A stretch of DNA of 18,173 nucleotides from Actinomycetes bacterium (GCA_023423475.1 JAFAFN010000141.1:1-18173), one strand, 5' to 3'. Shown: positions 7,858-15,856, counted from the first letter of the stretch. Program-made: numbers and translations. Notes: generated from the letters alone by a model not told the origin.

Positions 7858-9543
7858 ATGAGTGACCGCCAGGACCTGAAGATCCACTCGCACGACGTCA
7901 CGGACTTCCCGAAGCGCAGCGCCGCCCGAGCGATGCTCCGGGCCACGGGCATGACCGATGACGACTGGGACAAGCCCCAGGTCGCCGTGGTGTCGTCCTG
8001 GAACGAGGTCACCCCCTGCAACATGCCGCTGGCGAACCTGGCGAAGCGCTCCAAGGACGGCGTGCGAGAGGCCGGCGGCTACCCGATCGAGTTCAACACC
8101 ATCTCGGTGTCCGACGGCATCTCGATGGGCCACGAGGGCATGCACGCCTCGCTCGTCTCGCGTGAGGTCATCGCCGATTCGGTCGAGACGGTCATGCACG
8201 CCGAGCGCCTCGATGCCATGGTCAGCTTCGCAGGCTGCGACAAGTCCCTGCCCGGCATGATGATGGCAGCGGCGCGCTGCAACGTGCCGGCGGTCTTCAT
8301 GTACGGCGGGTCGATCCTGCCGGGCAACCACAACGGTCGGGTGCTCGACATCACCTCGGTCTTCGAGGCCGTGGGCGCACACGCCACCGGTGCGATCGAC
8401 GACGCCGAGCTCGACGCGATCGAGCGGGCGGCGTGCCCCACGATCGGCGCCTGCGCCGGCATGTTCACCGCCAACACGATGGCGTCGGTGGGTGAGGCCA
8501 TCGGCCTGTCGCTGCCCGGCTCCGCGTCGGCACCCGCGGTCGACCGCCGCCGCGACGACTACGCCTTCGCCTCGGGCACCGCGGTGCTCAACCTGCTCCG
8601 CCAGAACATCCGCCCGCGCGACATCCTCACCAAGGCGGCGTTCGAGAACGCGATCGCCGTCGTCATGGCGCTCGGCGGTTCGACCAACGCCGTGCTGCAC
8701 CTGCTCGCCATCGCCCACGAGGCCCGGGTCGAGCTGCACCTGGATGACTTCAACAAGGTCGCCGCCCGTGTCCCGCACCTCGCCGACACGAAGCCGCACG
8801 GCACCTACGAGATGGTCGACATCGACCGCATCGGCGGAGTCCCCGTGGTCATGGGCATGCTGCTCGAGGCCGGCCTCATCCACGGCGACGAGATCACCGT
8901 CACCGGCCGCACCGTCGCCGAGAACCTGGCGATGATCGATCCCCCTGGCCCCGACGGCGAGGTCGTGCACCCGCTGTCCGACCCGATCCACGACATCGGC
9001 GGCATCGCCATCCTGCAGGGCTCGCTGGCCCCCAAGGGAGCGGTCGTCAAGGTCGCCGGCATCGACTTCGACCACTTCGAGGGTCCTGCCCGTGTCTTCG
9101 AGGGCGAGCCCGCAGCGATGGAGGCCGTGCTCGCCGGGCGGATCAACGCCGGTGACATCCTGGTCATCCGCTACGAGGGCCCCAAGGGCGGTCCGGGCAT
9201 GCGAGAGATGCTCGCGATCACCGGCGCGATGAAGGGCGCAGGTCGTGGCGGCGACTCGGCGCTCATCACCGACGGTCGATTCTCGGGCGGCACCCACGGC
9301 TTCTGCATCGGCCACGTCGCCCCCGAGGCGGTCGACGGCGGCCCGATCGCCCTCGTCGAGGAGGGCGACCGCATCCGCATCGACGTGCGCAGCCACGAGA
9401 TCGACCTGCTCGTCGACGAGGCGACCCTCGAGGCTCGCCGCGAGAACTGGAAGCGCCCCGAGCCCCGCTACACCAGCGGCGTGATCGCCAAGTACGGCGT
9501 GCTCGCCCAGGGTGCCGAGAAGGGCGCGATCACACTTCCCTAG
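7858..9543 (+). CDS. ilvD: Dihydroxy-acid dehydratase
   Basis: IlvD dehydrates 2,3-dihydroxy-isovalerate and 2,3-dihydroxy-3-methylvalerate to the keto acids that precede valine/leucine and isoleucine. The 561-residue length is normal. Three Cys expected to hold the Fe-S cluster are visible: Cys54 (VTPCNMPL), Cys127 (AGCDKSLPG) and Cys199 ([15 protein letters not shown]). This triplet is typical of the [2Fe-2S] form. [19 protein letters not shown] near the C-terminus is a family signature. A TTG at 7849 extends the frame by three codons but falls inside the -10 box, so ATG at 7858 is chosen. The last 14 bases overlap the convergent nucleotidyltransferase gene. It is about 3.9 kb from ilvBN, in its own transcription unit. 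Confidence 0.97.
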   Translation: MSDRQDLKIHSHDVTDFPKRSAARAMLRATGMTDDDWDKPQVAVVSSWNEVTPCNMPLANLAKRSKDGVREAGGYPIEFNTISVSDGISMGHEGMHASLVSREVIADSVETVMHAERLDAMVSFAGCDKSLPGMMMAAARCNVPAVFMYGGSILPGNHNGRVLDITSVFEAVGAHATGAIDDAELDAIERAACPTIGACAGMFTANTMASVGEAIGLSLPGSASAPAVDRRRDDYAFASGTAVLNLLRQNIRPRDILTKAAFENAIAVVMALGGSTNAVLHLLAIAHEARVELHLDDFNKVAARVPHLADTKPHGTYEMVDIDRIGGVPVVMGMLLEAGLIHGDEITVTGRTVAENLAMIDPPGPDGEVVHPLSDPIHDIGGIAILQGSLAPKGAVVKVAGIDFDHFEGPARVFEGEPAAMEAVLAGRINAGDILVIRYEGPKGGPGMREMLAITGAMKGAGRGGDSALITDGRFSGGTHGFCIGHVAPEAVDGGPIALVEEGDRIRIDVRSHEIDLLVDEATLEARRENWKRPEPRYTSGVIAKYGVLAQGAEKGAITLP

Positions 9544-10051
9544 GGCGCACTTCCCTCGAGGGCTCGTGCCCGGCCGCCCATTCGATCCGACCCGCGCGCA
9601 CCGCCGTCGACGACACCTCATCGATGTGCGCGGGGACGGGCAGGGCGATCGACGCGGGCACGACGACACCGGCCCGGGGCGCGACCGCGATCCGTGGCAA
9701 CCGTGACAGGACGCGGTCGCGTTCGTCGGGGTCGTCGTCGTACCAGACGGGATCGTTGACCTGCGCCCACTTGTCGGCGCCCATGACCACGGCGTCGTAG
9801 CCCGCCGCGATGTCGACGATCAGCCGGGCGTCGACGACGACGACGTCGATCCAGTCACGGTCGCCCACGTGGCGTCGCACCAGCTCGACGCGTTCGTCGA
9901 CGCCGGACCCGCGTCCGGGTTTGCCGAGCGCGTCGCGTGAGATCGCCAGATCCAGCCGCGTGAGCCCCAGGTGGCGGCGTGCGGCGTCGGCCACCGACAG
10001 GTGCGCGATGGTCAGCGGGTCGAAGCTCCCGGGGTAGACACCGATGCTCAC
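9530..10051 (-). CDS. NadD/CoaD-like nucleotidyltransferase
   Basis: The 173-residue protein is an alpha/beta phosphodiesterase-type nucleotidyltransferase. The N-terminal [15 protein letters not shown] (residues 4-18) carries the GxFDPxTxxH ATP-binding motif with His17. [14 protein letters not shown] (91-104) resembles the substrate loop of NadD, and SSTAVR (147-152) matches the C-terminal ISSTxxR motif. The usual Gly before the motif His (TxGH) is replaced (TIAH). NadD and CoaD transfer AMP to nicotinate mononucleotide and phosphopantetheine respectively; which substrate is used here, or whether it is a third one, cannot be decided. GTG at 10051 is chosen from the upstream TAGGCC and the motif position. 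The gene overlaps the ilvD end by 14 bases, tail to tail. Confidence 0.8.
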   Translation of the reverse strand: MSIGVYPGSFDPLTIAHLSVADAARRHLGLTRLDLAISRDALGKPGRGSGVDERVELVRRHVGDRDWIDVVVVDARLIVDIAAGYDAVVMGADKWAQVNDPVWYDDDPDERDRVLSRLPRIAVAPRAGVVVPASIALPVPAHIDEVSSTAVRAGRIEWAAGHEPSREVRPREV

Positions 10052-10058
10052 CCCGGGA

Positions 10059-10088
10059 GGCCTACGGCATCGGTCCCCGCGACCGCAA
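10059..10088 (-). promoter_or_regulatory. Promoter of the nucleotidyltransferase gene
   Basis: On the minus strand TTGCGG (10083-10088) and TAGGCC (10059-10064) are 18 bases apart, and TAGGCC is 7 bases before the GTG at 10051. This is a plausible -35/-10 pair giving a leaderless mRNA. It shares the 84-base divergent gap with the ABC transporter promoter. Confidence 0.45.
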
Positions 10089-10112
10089 GGGCTGGTACAG
10101 AATGCCAGGACC

Positions 10113-10139
10113 GTGTTGAAGCGTCCGAACGTCACATGA
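10113..10139 (+). CDS. Possible 8-codon upstream ORF coupled to the ABC ATPase
   Basis: GTG TTG AAG CGT CCG AAC GTC ACA TGA reads as eight codons plus stop, and the stop overlaps the ATG of the ABC ATPase (ATGA). A weak -10, CAGAAT (10098-10103), lies 9 bases before the GTG. The ATPase start has no clear ribosome binding site, so translation could reach it by termination-reinitiation. An ORF this short can occur by chance. Confidence 0.25.
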   Translation: MLKRPNVT

Positions 10140-10918
10140 CCGAGATCGTCCCGGGTTGGCCGGCCATCGCCGCGCGTGGTCTGCACCAGCGATTCGGCGA
10201 CAAGGTCGCCGTGCGATCCCTCGACCTCGACGTCCCCGTCGGCAGCTTCTGCGGGCTCGTCGGTCCCAACGGCTCGGGCAAGACCACGACGTTGCGCATG
10301 ATCGGGGGCCTGCTGCGGCCGGATGCGGGCCAGGTCTGGGTCGGTGGCCACGACACGTGGGCAGAGCCGGTCGAGGTGCGACGGCTGCTCGGCGTGGTGC
10401 CCGATCCGCTGAACCTGTTCGACCGGCTGACCGCACGCGAGCTGCTCGGCCACCTCGGCGAGCTCCGCGGACTGGATCGCGCCGAGGTCGCCCGCCGCTC
10501 CGAGGAGCTGCTGGCGGTGATGGACCTGACCGATGCCGCCGACCAGCAGGTCGGTGGGTACAGCCACGGCATGCGCAAGAAGACGGCGATCGCCGCGGCG
10601 CTACTGCACCGACCGGCCGTGCTGCTGCTCGACGAGCCCTTCGAGGGGGTCGACCCGGTCTCGGCGGTCGCGGTGCGCACCATCCTCGACCGCTACCGAC
10701 ATGCCGGTGGCACGGTCGTGTTCTCGAGCCACGCCATGGACCTCGTCGACCGGATGTGCGACGTCGTCGCGGTGATGGCTGGTGGTGCGCTGCTCGCCGC
10801 GGGGCCGATCGAGCAACTACGCGGCGGGAGCCGACTCGAGGACGCGTTCATCTCGATGGTCGGCGCGAGCCCCGTCGATCCGGCGAGCGTGGCCTGGCTC
10901 GACCAGCCCCGGTCGTGA
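10136..10918 (+). CDS. ABC transporter ATP-binding protein (ABC-2/EcsA-like exporter type)
   Basis: The 260-residue nucleotide-binding subunit powers export of an unknown substrate with the downstream permease. Visible motifs: Walker A GPNGSGKTT (43-51), a Q-loop region VVPDPLNLFDRLT where Asp replaces the usual Gln, a signature region GYSHGMRKK (141-149), Walker B VLLLDEP (162-168), D-loop GVDP (171-174) and switch His199 in FSSH. The variant signature and the VPD form of the Q-loop region are common in EcsA-like and ABC-2 exporters, so they are not lesions. The start at 10136 places the N-terminal strand correctly. The stop overlaps the permease GTG (GTGA), consistent with a two-gene operon. 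Confidence 0.92.
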   Translation: MTEIVPGWPAIAARGLHQRFGDKVAVRSLDLDVPVGSFCGLVGPNGSGKTTTLRMIGGLLRPDAGQVWVGGHDTWAEPVEVRRLLGVVPDPLNLFDRLTARELLGHLGELRGLDRAEVARRSEELLAVMDLTDAADQQVGGYSHGMRKKTAIAAALLHRPAVLLLDEPFEGVDPVSAVAVRTILDRYRHAGGTVVFSSHAMDLVDRMCDVVAVMAGGALLAAGPIEQLRGGSRLEDAFISMVGASPVDPASVAWLDQPRS

Positions 10919-12534
10919 CGGCCTCGTCGCAACGGGTCGGGACCGGCCGGACCGTCCGGGTGCTGTGCCACCTGAAGTGGTCACTGCTACGGGGCGGTCT
11001 GCGTGGCAGCACGCAGCAGAAGCTCCAGACGTGGTTGTCGGTCGCCATGAGCGCCCTGTTCGGACTGCTCGGGTTCGCCGTGCTCGCGGCGCTCGGCCGC
11101 AGCGTGTCCGCGTCGGACGAGGTGGTCGTCCTGTTGTTGCCGGTCACCGTGATCGGGATCGGCCTGCTGTCCTCGGCCACCGGCGTCGAGTCGACCATCG
11201 ACGCCCGTCACCTCGCATCGGAGCCGATCGGCCGCTGGTCGCTCGGCATCGGCCTGCTCGCCACGGCGGCGGTGGGGCCACCCGCGGTGCTGGCGGTGCT
11301 CGTCGGGCTCGGGATCCTCGTCGGCTGGTCGGCCGGCGGCGTGCTCGGGCTGTTGGTGATCGCCGCCGCGGTCGCCGCGTGGTGGGTCACCCTCGTCGTC
11401 GTGTCGCGCACCCTGACCAACGTGCTCGGCGTCGTCGCGACGTCACGGTTCCGTCAGCTCGCCCAGGCCGGCGCGACGCTGAGCGCGCTGGTGGTGTGGC
11501 TCGGCGCACAGCTGATCGCCCGTGACACCAGCGGCTGGGGTGACCGCTGGGAGCCGCTCGCGGATGCTGCGGCGTGGACGCCGCCGGGTCAGCTCGGGCT
11601 GGCGATCACCCAGGCGGACCGGCCGGCAGCGGCACTGGGCCACCTGTTGCTCGGCCTGTCGTGGATCCCGCTGCTGGTGTGGGCGAGCGTCGTGACCTCG
11701 CAGCGGCTCGCGTTGTCGTCGCCCCGCCACGGCGGCGGCACCCGGCGGCGGGTCACCTCGGTACCGGGGCTGCGCAAGGGCTACACCCGGTGGCTCCCGT
11801 CCGGTCCCGGCGGCGCGATCGCGACCAGGACGATCCGCACCAAGTTCCGCACACCGCGGCAGGCGGTCAACACGATCACGGCGCTCGCGGTCGGTGCAGG
11901 GGTGTTCCTCATCGGGCCGGTGCTCGACTCGGGGACCCCGGACCCACGGGTGGTGCTCGTCGGCGGTCTGCTGCACTTCGCGGTGCTGTTCGACGGCAAC
12001 AACGCCTTCGGCATGGACGGTCCCGCCATCTGGATGGAGATCGGTGCGGGAGCCGATGCCAAAGTGCTCGTGCGCGGCAAGCTCATCTCGTCGCTCACGG
12101 TCATGACGCTGCCGGCGCTGGTCCTGCCGGTCGTGCTCGCAGTGATGTCCGGCGGCTGGGAGTGGCTGCCGGCGTCGTGGCTGCTGGCCATCGGCTCGAT
12201 CACGGCCGCGGCCGGGGTGTCGGTCGCGAGTGCGGCGCTGGCACCCTTCGCCCTGCCCGAGAGCCCGAACCCGCTCGCCGCGGGTGACACTGGTCAGGGC
12301 TGCATGGCGGGCCTGATGCTCGCGGCGTGCATGTTGGTGCTCGGCATCGTGTCGGCACCGGTCGCCGTCGCCGTGCTGCTGGCGAGCGAACGATCGGTCG
12401 GCCTCACGGTGCTGGCCGCGGCCGGCGCACCCGTCGTGGGCGCGCTGACGCTGTGGGGTGGGGGAGCGGTCGCTCGTGCCCGGCTCCGCGGTAGGGAGTC
12501 CGAGCTCATCTCGATGGTCACCCCCGCTCGCTGA
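10915..12534 (+). CDS. ABC exporter permease, polytopic membrane protein
   Basis: The 539-residue protein begins at a GTG overlapping the ATPase stop and is the evident membrane partner. I count roughly ten to twelve hydrophobic segments. They fall in two halves separated by a basic cytoplasmic stretch near the middle (SSPRHGGGTRRRVTSVPGLRKGYTRW). The first membrane segment follows WSLLRGGLRGSTQQKLQTW, and the second half starts with ATRTIRTKFRTPRQAVNTI. This layout, with no periplasmic binding protein nearby, fits an exporter of the ABC-2 general class. The substrate cannot be inferred. The neighbours downstream (a small membrane protein and a Nudix hydrolase) are separate units. Confidence 0.85.
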   Translation: MTASSQRVGTGRTVRVLCHLKWSLLRGGLRGSTQQKLQTWLSVAMSALFGLLGFAVLAALGRSVSASDEVVVLLLPVTVIGIGLLSSATGVESTIDARHLASEPIGRWSLGIGLLATAAVGPPAVLAVLVGLGILVGWSAGGVLGLLVIAAAVAAWWVTLVVVSRTLTNVLGVVATSRFRQLAQAGATLSALVVWLGAQLIARDTSGWGDRWEPLADAAAWTPPGQLGLAITQADRPAAALGHLLLGLSWIPLLVWASVVTSQRLALSSPRHGGGTRRRVTSVPGLRKGYTRWLPSGPGGAIATRTIRTKFRTPRQAVNTITALAVGAGVFLIGPVLDSGTPDPRVVLVGGLLHFAVLFDGNNAFGMDGPAIWMEIGAGADAKVLVRGKLISSLTVMTLPALVLPVVLAVMSGGWEWLPASWLLAIGSITAAAGVSVASAALAPFALPESPNPLAAGDTGQGCMAGLMLAACMLVLGIVSAPVAVAVLLASERSVGLTVLAAAGAPVVGALTLWGGGAVARARLRGRESELISMVTPAR

Positions 12535-12560
12535 GCCAGCGGCCCTGCCGCGGCGTGCGA

Positions 12561-12680
12561 TCAGTCGGTGCCGCGTGGACCGGACTTGCGCCAGCGGCGG
12601 CCTCGCCACCGCAGCAGCTCGCGGATGCCGGCGACACCGACCACCGCCGCTCCCACTGCCGCTGCCGCCCAACCGTTCAC
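12561..12680 (-). CDS. Small membrane protein, 39 residues
   Basis: A 39-residue ORF from GTG at 12680 encodes one hydrophobic segment (about residues 3-19, GWAAAAVGAAVVGVAGI) followed by a strongly basic tail (RELLRWRGRRWRKSGPRGTD). This predicts a single-pass protein with the tail inside. Support for it being real: TACGGT lies 6 bases before the GTG, the same spacing as at larger genes here, and it fills an otherwise empty gap between the permease and the Nudix gene. The same frame is open upstream of the GTG into the Nudix gene, but that part reads as an antisense shadow. Function unknown. Confidence 0.5.
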   Translation of the reverse strand: MNGWAAAAVGAAVVGVAGIRELLRWRGRRWRKSGPRGTD

Positions 12681-12686
12681 GTGGCG

Positions 12687-12727
12687 ACCGTACCGGCCCG
12701 GTCGAACGACCGGTAGCGCGGTACCGT
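12687..12727. promoter_or_regulatory. Divergent promoters with a central palindrome
   Basis: TACGGT on the minus strand (12687-12692) serves the small membrane gene, and TACCGT on the plus strand (12722-12727) serves the Nudix gene; each is 6 bases from its GTG. Between them lies the perfect inverted repeat CCGGTCG-AA-CGACCGG (12698-12713), covering where both -35 regions would be. A shared operator is a reasonable reading, unproven. Confidence 0.45.
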
Positions 12728-12733
12728 CGGCAG

Positions 12734-13267
12734 GTGCCCGGGACGAGTGCCGACGAGCTGATCGACGTGATCGACGACGACGGCGAGGTCGAGCGGGTCG
12801 TGACCAGGGCAGAGATGCGCGCCGGCAGGTTGCGGCACCGCTGCACCTTCGTGCTCGTCCGCTCCACCCGGGGCGAGGTGCTGATCCACCGCCGCTCGGA
12901 CCACAAGGACATGTGGCCCGGTCGCTGGGACCTGACCTGCGGCGGCGTGGTCGCATCAGGCGAGGAGTGGACCGAGGCGGCTCGACGGGAGCTGGCCGAG
13001 GAGCTCGGCGTGCACGCAGAGCTGGTCGAGCTCGGCGAGGGCGCCTACGCCGACGACGACGTCGACGAGGTCGCCCGCATCTGGACCGTCGTGCACGACG
13101 GCCCGTTCACCTTCACCGACGACGAGGTCGTCGAGGCGTGCTTCGTGAGCATCGACGAGCTCCGCCGACGCATCACGGTCGACTCCTTCGTGCCGGACTC
13201 GCTCGCGCTCGTCGCGCCGCACGTCCTGGGCGACCGCCCGACCGGAGTGGTTGGCATCGAGGGGTGA
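12734..13267 (+). CDS. Nudix hydrolase (YfcD-like)
   Basis: The 177-residue protein has a complete Nudix box, Gx5Ex7REUxEExGU: G71, E77, R85-E86-L87, E89-E90, G92-V93. The acidic residues bind the metal ions for cleaving a nucleoside-diphosphate-linked or related pyrophosphate. The N-terminal VTRAEMRAGRLRHRCTFVLV and IHRRSDHKDMWPGRWDLTCGG match the YfcD-type subgroup, which is related to isopentenyl-diphosphate isomerases; the physiological substrate of that group is not settled. GTG at 12734 is chosen because TACCGT is 6 bases upstream; a longer version would run into the permease gene. Its last codons contain the -35 of the ilv leader promoter. Confidence 0.88.
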   Translation: MPGTSADELIDVIDDDGEVERVVTRAEMRAGRLRHRCTFVLVRSTRGEVLIHRRSDHKDMWPGRWDLTCGGVVASGEEWTEAARRELAEELGVHAELVELGEGAYADDDVDEVARIWTVVHDGPFTFTDDEVVEACFVSIDELRRRITVDSFVPDSLALVAPHVLGDRPTGVVGIEG

Positions 13268-13280
13268 ATCAGGGCACAAT
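13251..13280 (+). promoter_or_regulatory. Promoter of the ilvBN attenuator transcript
   Basis: TTGGCA (13251-13256, 5 of 6 to TTGACA) and CACAAT (13275-13280, 4 of 6 to TATAAT) are 18 bases apart, the best -35/-10 pair in the window. The predicted transcription start is 13287 or 13288, the latter being the A of the leader peptide ATG. The -35 lies within the end of the Nudix gene. Confidence 0.65.
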
Positions 13281-13287
13281 GACCGGG

Positions 13288-13323
13288 ATGACTGCGACGA
13301 CCCTCCTCCTCGTACCCGCCTGA
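13288..13323 (+). CDS. ilvBN leader peptide ([11 protein letters not shown])
   Basis: An 11-residue leader peptide with three consecutive Leu codons (CTC CTC CTC, 13303-13311) and one Val codon (GTA, 13312-13314) precedes the AHAS genes. It reads as a sensor of charged leucine and valine tRNA: ribosome stalling here would change folding of the RNA downstream. An in-frame ATG at 13279 would add three residues but lies inside the -10 box, so the ATG at 13288, at the predicted transcript start, is preferred; the mRNA would then be leaderless. The arrangement of leader peptide, terminator and ilvBN is that of classic transcription attenuation. Confidence 0.8.
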   Translation: MTATTLLLVPA

Positions 13324-13362
13324 GGCGCACGACCGGACGGTTCTTCCCGCACGTGTGCCCTC
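13322..13362 (+). promoter_or_regulatory. Alternative (antiterminator-candidate) hairpin of the ilvBN leader
   Basis: GAGGCGCACG (13322-13331) can pair with CGTGTGCC-C-TC (13352-13362), with one G-U pair and one bulged C. A ribosome at the leader stop codon would cover the 5' arm and block it, while one stalled at the Leu codons would leave most of it free. The 3' arm touches the terminator stem only at its first base, so competition by direct overlap is weak. Confidence 0.45.
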
Positions 13363-13393
13363 GACCTCCCTTCCGGGAGGTCGTTTCGGTTTT
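13362..13393 (+). terminator. Attenuator: rho-independent-type terminator before ilvB
   Basis: A perfect 9-bp stem, CGACCTCCC (13362-13370) with GGGAGGTCG (13375-13383), has a TTCC loop and is followed by the T-rich run TTTCGGTTTT (13384-13393). It lies 38 bases after the leader peptide stop and 81 bases before ilvB. The tract is interrupted, as is usual in GC-rich genomes. Confidence 0.75.
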
Positions 13394-13474
13394 CCGGGAC
13401 AGGTCGCACCATCATCTGTCCGCACACCATCACGAGTACCCGCCACGCCCATCCCTGCACACAGGACCGCTGAC

Positions 13475-15223
13475 ATGAACACCAACGGTGGAGAAGCCCT
13501 CATCCGATCGCTCGAGCTCGAGGGCGTCGAGGTGATCTTCGGGTTGCCCGGAGGCGCCATCCTCCCGGTCTACGACCCGATCCTCGACAGCCCGATCCGA
13601 CACGTGCTCGTGCGCCACGAACAGGGCGCCGGCCACATGGCCGAGGGCTTCGCGCTCGCGACCGGCCGTCCCGGCGTGGCGATGGTGACCAGCGGCCCCG
13701 GGGCGACGAACATCGTCACCCCGTTGGCCAACGCCTACATGGACTCGACCCCGATGGTGGTCATCACCGGGCAGGTCCCGCGTGCCGCCATCGGCACCGA
13801 CGCCTTCCAGGAGTGCGACATCGTCGGCATCACCCGGGGTGTCACCAAGCACAACGAGCTCGTGACCCGGGCCGAGGACATCCCCCTCGCCATCCGCCAG
13901 GCCTTCCACATCGCGACCACCGGTCGTCCCGGGCCGGTCCTCGTCGACATCCCGAAGGACATCGTCGATCCGACCAACCCGAACTCCGCGATGGAGTGGT
14001 ACTGGCCGACCGATGCCGAGGTCGCCTCGTCGCTGCCGGGCTACAAGCCCACGACGAAGGGCCACCCGAAGAAGATCAAGGAGGCCGCAGCACTCATCTC
14101 GGTGTCGCGCCAGCCCGTGATCTACGCCGGCGGCGGCATCCTCAAGTCCCGCGCGGCCGAGGCGCTGCTCGAGCTCGCCGAGCTCACCCGGATCCCCGTG
14201 GTGACCACGCTCATGGCGCGTGGCGTCTTCCCCGACGACCACGAGCTGAGCCTGGGCATGCCGGGCATGCACGGCAACTACACGGCGGTCACGGCGATGC
14301 AGCAGTCCGACCTGCTCATCGCGCTGGGCAGCCGCTTCGACGACCGCGTCACCGGCAAGCTCGACGGCTTCGCCCCGGAGGCGAAGATCATCCACGTCGA
14401 CATCGACCCGGCCGAGCTCGGGAAGGTCCGCCAGCCCGACGTGCCCATCGTCGGCGACTGCCGCCTGGTGATCGAGGAGCTGATCAAGGCGATCCAGGCG
14501 CTCGGCGGCACCGAGGCGCAGATGGATCGCACCCCGTGGCGTCAGACCGTCTCTGGGTGGCAGGAGAAGTTCCCCCTCGCCTACGAGCAGTCGACCGACG
14601 GCGGGTTGCTCAAGCCGCAGTACGTGCTCGAACAGCTCCGCGACCGCTCGCCGAGGGACACGATCGTCGCCTCCGGCGTCGGTCAGCACCAGATGTGGGC
14701 GAGCCAGTACTGGAAGTTCAACCACCCCTACACCTGGGTGAACTCCGGTGGTCTCGGCACCATGGGCTTCTCGGTCCCCGCAGCGATCGGCGCCAAGGTC
14801 GGTCGGCCCGACCGCACGGTCTGGGCCGTCGACGGCGACGGCTGCTTCCAGATGACCGCCCAGGAGCTGGTCACGGCCGCGACCGAGCGCATCCCCGTGA
14901 AGATCGCGATCCTCAACAACGCGTACCTCGGCATGGTGCGCCAGTGGCAGGAGATGTTCTACGAGGAGCGCTACTCCGAGGTGTACCTGTCGCCGGACCT
15001 GCCCGACTACGTGAAGTGGGCCGAGGCCATGGGCTGCGTCGGACTACGCGTCGAGTCGCCCGAGGAGGTCGGCCCCGCGATCGACAAGGCGAACGCCATC
15101 GACGACCGTCCCGTGGTGCTCGAGTTCCGCACCGACTCGTCCGAGAAGGTCTTCCCGATGGTGCCCTCGGGTCGCTCGAACGACGAGATCGAGGTCGGCC
15201 CGCTCCAGGAAGGACTCCTCTGA
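13475..15223 (+). CDS. ilvB: Acetolactate synthase (AHAS) large subunit
   Basis: IlvB is the catalytic subunit of acetohydroxyacid synthase, which joins pyruvate with pyruvate or 2-ketobutyrate in the first common step to valine/leucine and isoleucine. The 582-residue protein has the ThDP-enzyme layout. [12 protein letters not shown] is near the N-terminus, the catalytic Glu49 is in [20 protein letters not shown] follows, a central FAD-binding domain includes [12 protein letters not shown], and the ThDP/Mg motif runs from GDG (454-456) to NN (481-482). Unlike many genes here it has a good ribosome binding site, AGGA at 13463-13466, 8 bases before the ATG, as expected for a gene read from a long attenuated leader. 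Its stop overlaps the ilvN ATG (TGATG). Confidence 0.97.
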   Translation: MNTNGGEALIRSLELEGVEVIFGLPGGAILPVYDPILDSPIRHVLVRHEQGAGHMAEGFALATGRPGVAMVTSGPGATNIVTPLANAYMDSTPMVVITGQVPRAAIGTDAFQECDIVGITRGVTKHNELVTRAEDIPLAIRQAFHIATTGRPGPVLVDIPKDIVDPTNPNSAMEWYWPTDAEVASSLPGYKPTTKGHPKKIKEAAALISVSRQPVIYAGGGILKSRAAEALLELAELTRIPVVTTLMARGVFPDDHELSLGMPGMHGNYTAVTAMQQSDLLIALGSRFDDRVTGKLDGFAPEAKIIHVDIDPAELGKVRQPDVPIVGDCRLVIEELIKAIQALGGTEAQMDRTPWRQTVSGWQEKFPLAYEQSTDGGLLKPQYVLEQLRDRSPRDTIVASGVGQHQMWASQYWKFNHPYTWVNSGGLGTMGFSVPAAIGAKVGRPDRTVWAVDGDGCFQMTAQELVTAATERIPVKIAILNNAYLGMVRQWQEMFYEERYSEVYLSPDLPDYVKWAEAMGCVGLRVESPEEVGPAIDKANAIDDRPVVLEFRTDSSEKVFPMVPSGRSNDEIEVGPLQEGLL

Positions 15224-15780
15224 TGACCCTGCAGTCCATGAACACGCGACGGGCCGGTTCGAAGCCGCCGAAGTACCACGTGCTGTCGGTCCTGGTCGAG
15301 AACCGCGCCGGTGTGCTGGCCCGGGTGTCGAGCCTGTTCGCCCGCCGTGGCTACAACATCTACTCCCTCGCCGTGGCGCCGACCGACGACGACCGCTTCA
15401 GCCGGATCACCGTGGTGGTCGACGTCGAGAGCGCGCCGCTCGAGCAGATCGTGAAGCAGCTCAACAAGCTGATCAACGTCATCAAGATCTCGGAGCTCGA
15501 CCCGCAGGACTCGGTGGAACGAGAGCTGATGCTCGTCACGGTGAAGGCCCCGGCAGAGGTGCGGGGTCAGATCATCGAGCTCATCGGCGTGTTCGACGGC
15601 CGGATCATCGACGTCGGCCACGACGAGCTCGCGATCTCCCTCGACGAGCACCCGGAGCGCCTCGACGACCTCGAAGCGCTGCTGCGGCCCTACGGCATCA
15701 TCGACCTGCAGCGCACGGGGCGCGTCGCGCTGCCGAAGCTCGAGCGGTCACCGCTGCCCGGACTGCGCTCCGCCGGCTGA
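15223..15780 (+). CDS. ilvN: Acetolactate synthase small (regulatory) subunit
   Basis: IlvN binds IlvB, raises its activity and makes it sensitive to feedback by valine. The 185-residue length fits the long form of the subunit: an N-terminal ACT domain (about residues 18-92, HVLSVLVENRAGVLARVSSLFARRGYNIYSLAV) and a C-terminal ALS_ss_C domain (VERELMLVTVKAPAEVRGQIIELIGVFDGRIIDVG onward). The ATG at 15223 shares a base with the ilvB stop and has AGGAAGGA 8 bases upstream; a second ATG at 15238 is a weaker alternative. It is the last gene of the attenuated operon and is followed by a strong hairpin. Confidence 0.96.
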   Translation: MTLQSMNTRRAGSKPPKYHVLSVLVENRAGVLARVSSLFARRGYNIYSLAVAPTDDDRFSRITVVVDVESAPLEQIVKQLNKLINVIKISELDPQDSVERELMLVTVKAPAEVRGQIIELIGVFDGRIIDVGHDELAISLDEHPERLDDLEALLRPYGIIDLQRTGRVALPKLERSPLPGLRSAG

Positions 15781-15821
15781 GCTCGGCTGGCCGGCGCCAG
15801 CGGCGCCAGACATCGAACGAC

Positions 15822-15856
15822 ACGACGGCCCGGCGGGAATCCCGCCGGGCCGTCGT
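15822..15856. terminator. Perfect 16-bp hairpin between convergent genes
   Basis: ACGACGGCCCGGCGGG (15822-15837) and its exact reverse complement (15841-15856) are separated by AAT. It lies in the 115-base gap between ilvN and the convergent lipoprotein gene, so it can act for both strands. There is no T-run on either side, so it is a hairpin-only terminator or an RNA 3'-end stabiliser. Confidence 0.7.

Noticed and set aside
6874..9669. A 931-residue open frame on the minus strand over ilvD
   Set aside because: It lies antisense to a well-supported ilvD and the preceding genes, with Asp/His/Arg-rich composition typical of shadow frames in GC-rich DNA, and no recognisable domain.
10162..10260. 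Q-loop Asp in the ABC ATPase as a sign of inactivation
   Set aside because: The VPD form is common in EcsA-like ATPases and all other catalytic motifs are intact.
12538..12551. GCGGC-CCT-GCCGC hairpin after the permease as a terminator
   Set aside because: Only a 5-bp stem with no T-run; such stems are expected by chance at this base composition.
13279..13287. ATG at 13279 as start of the ilv leader peptide
   Set aside because: It overlaps the -10 box CACAAT, so a transcript from that promoter could not contain it; AGGG upstream is therefore not needed.
13288..13474. T-box riboswitch upstream of ilvB
   Set aside because: No T-box core sequence or tRNA-specifier stem was seen, while a Leu/Val-rich leader peptide and terminator explain the region.
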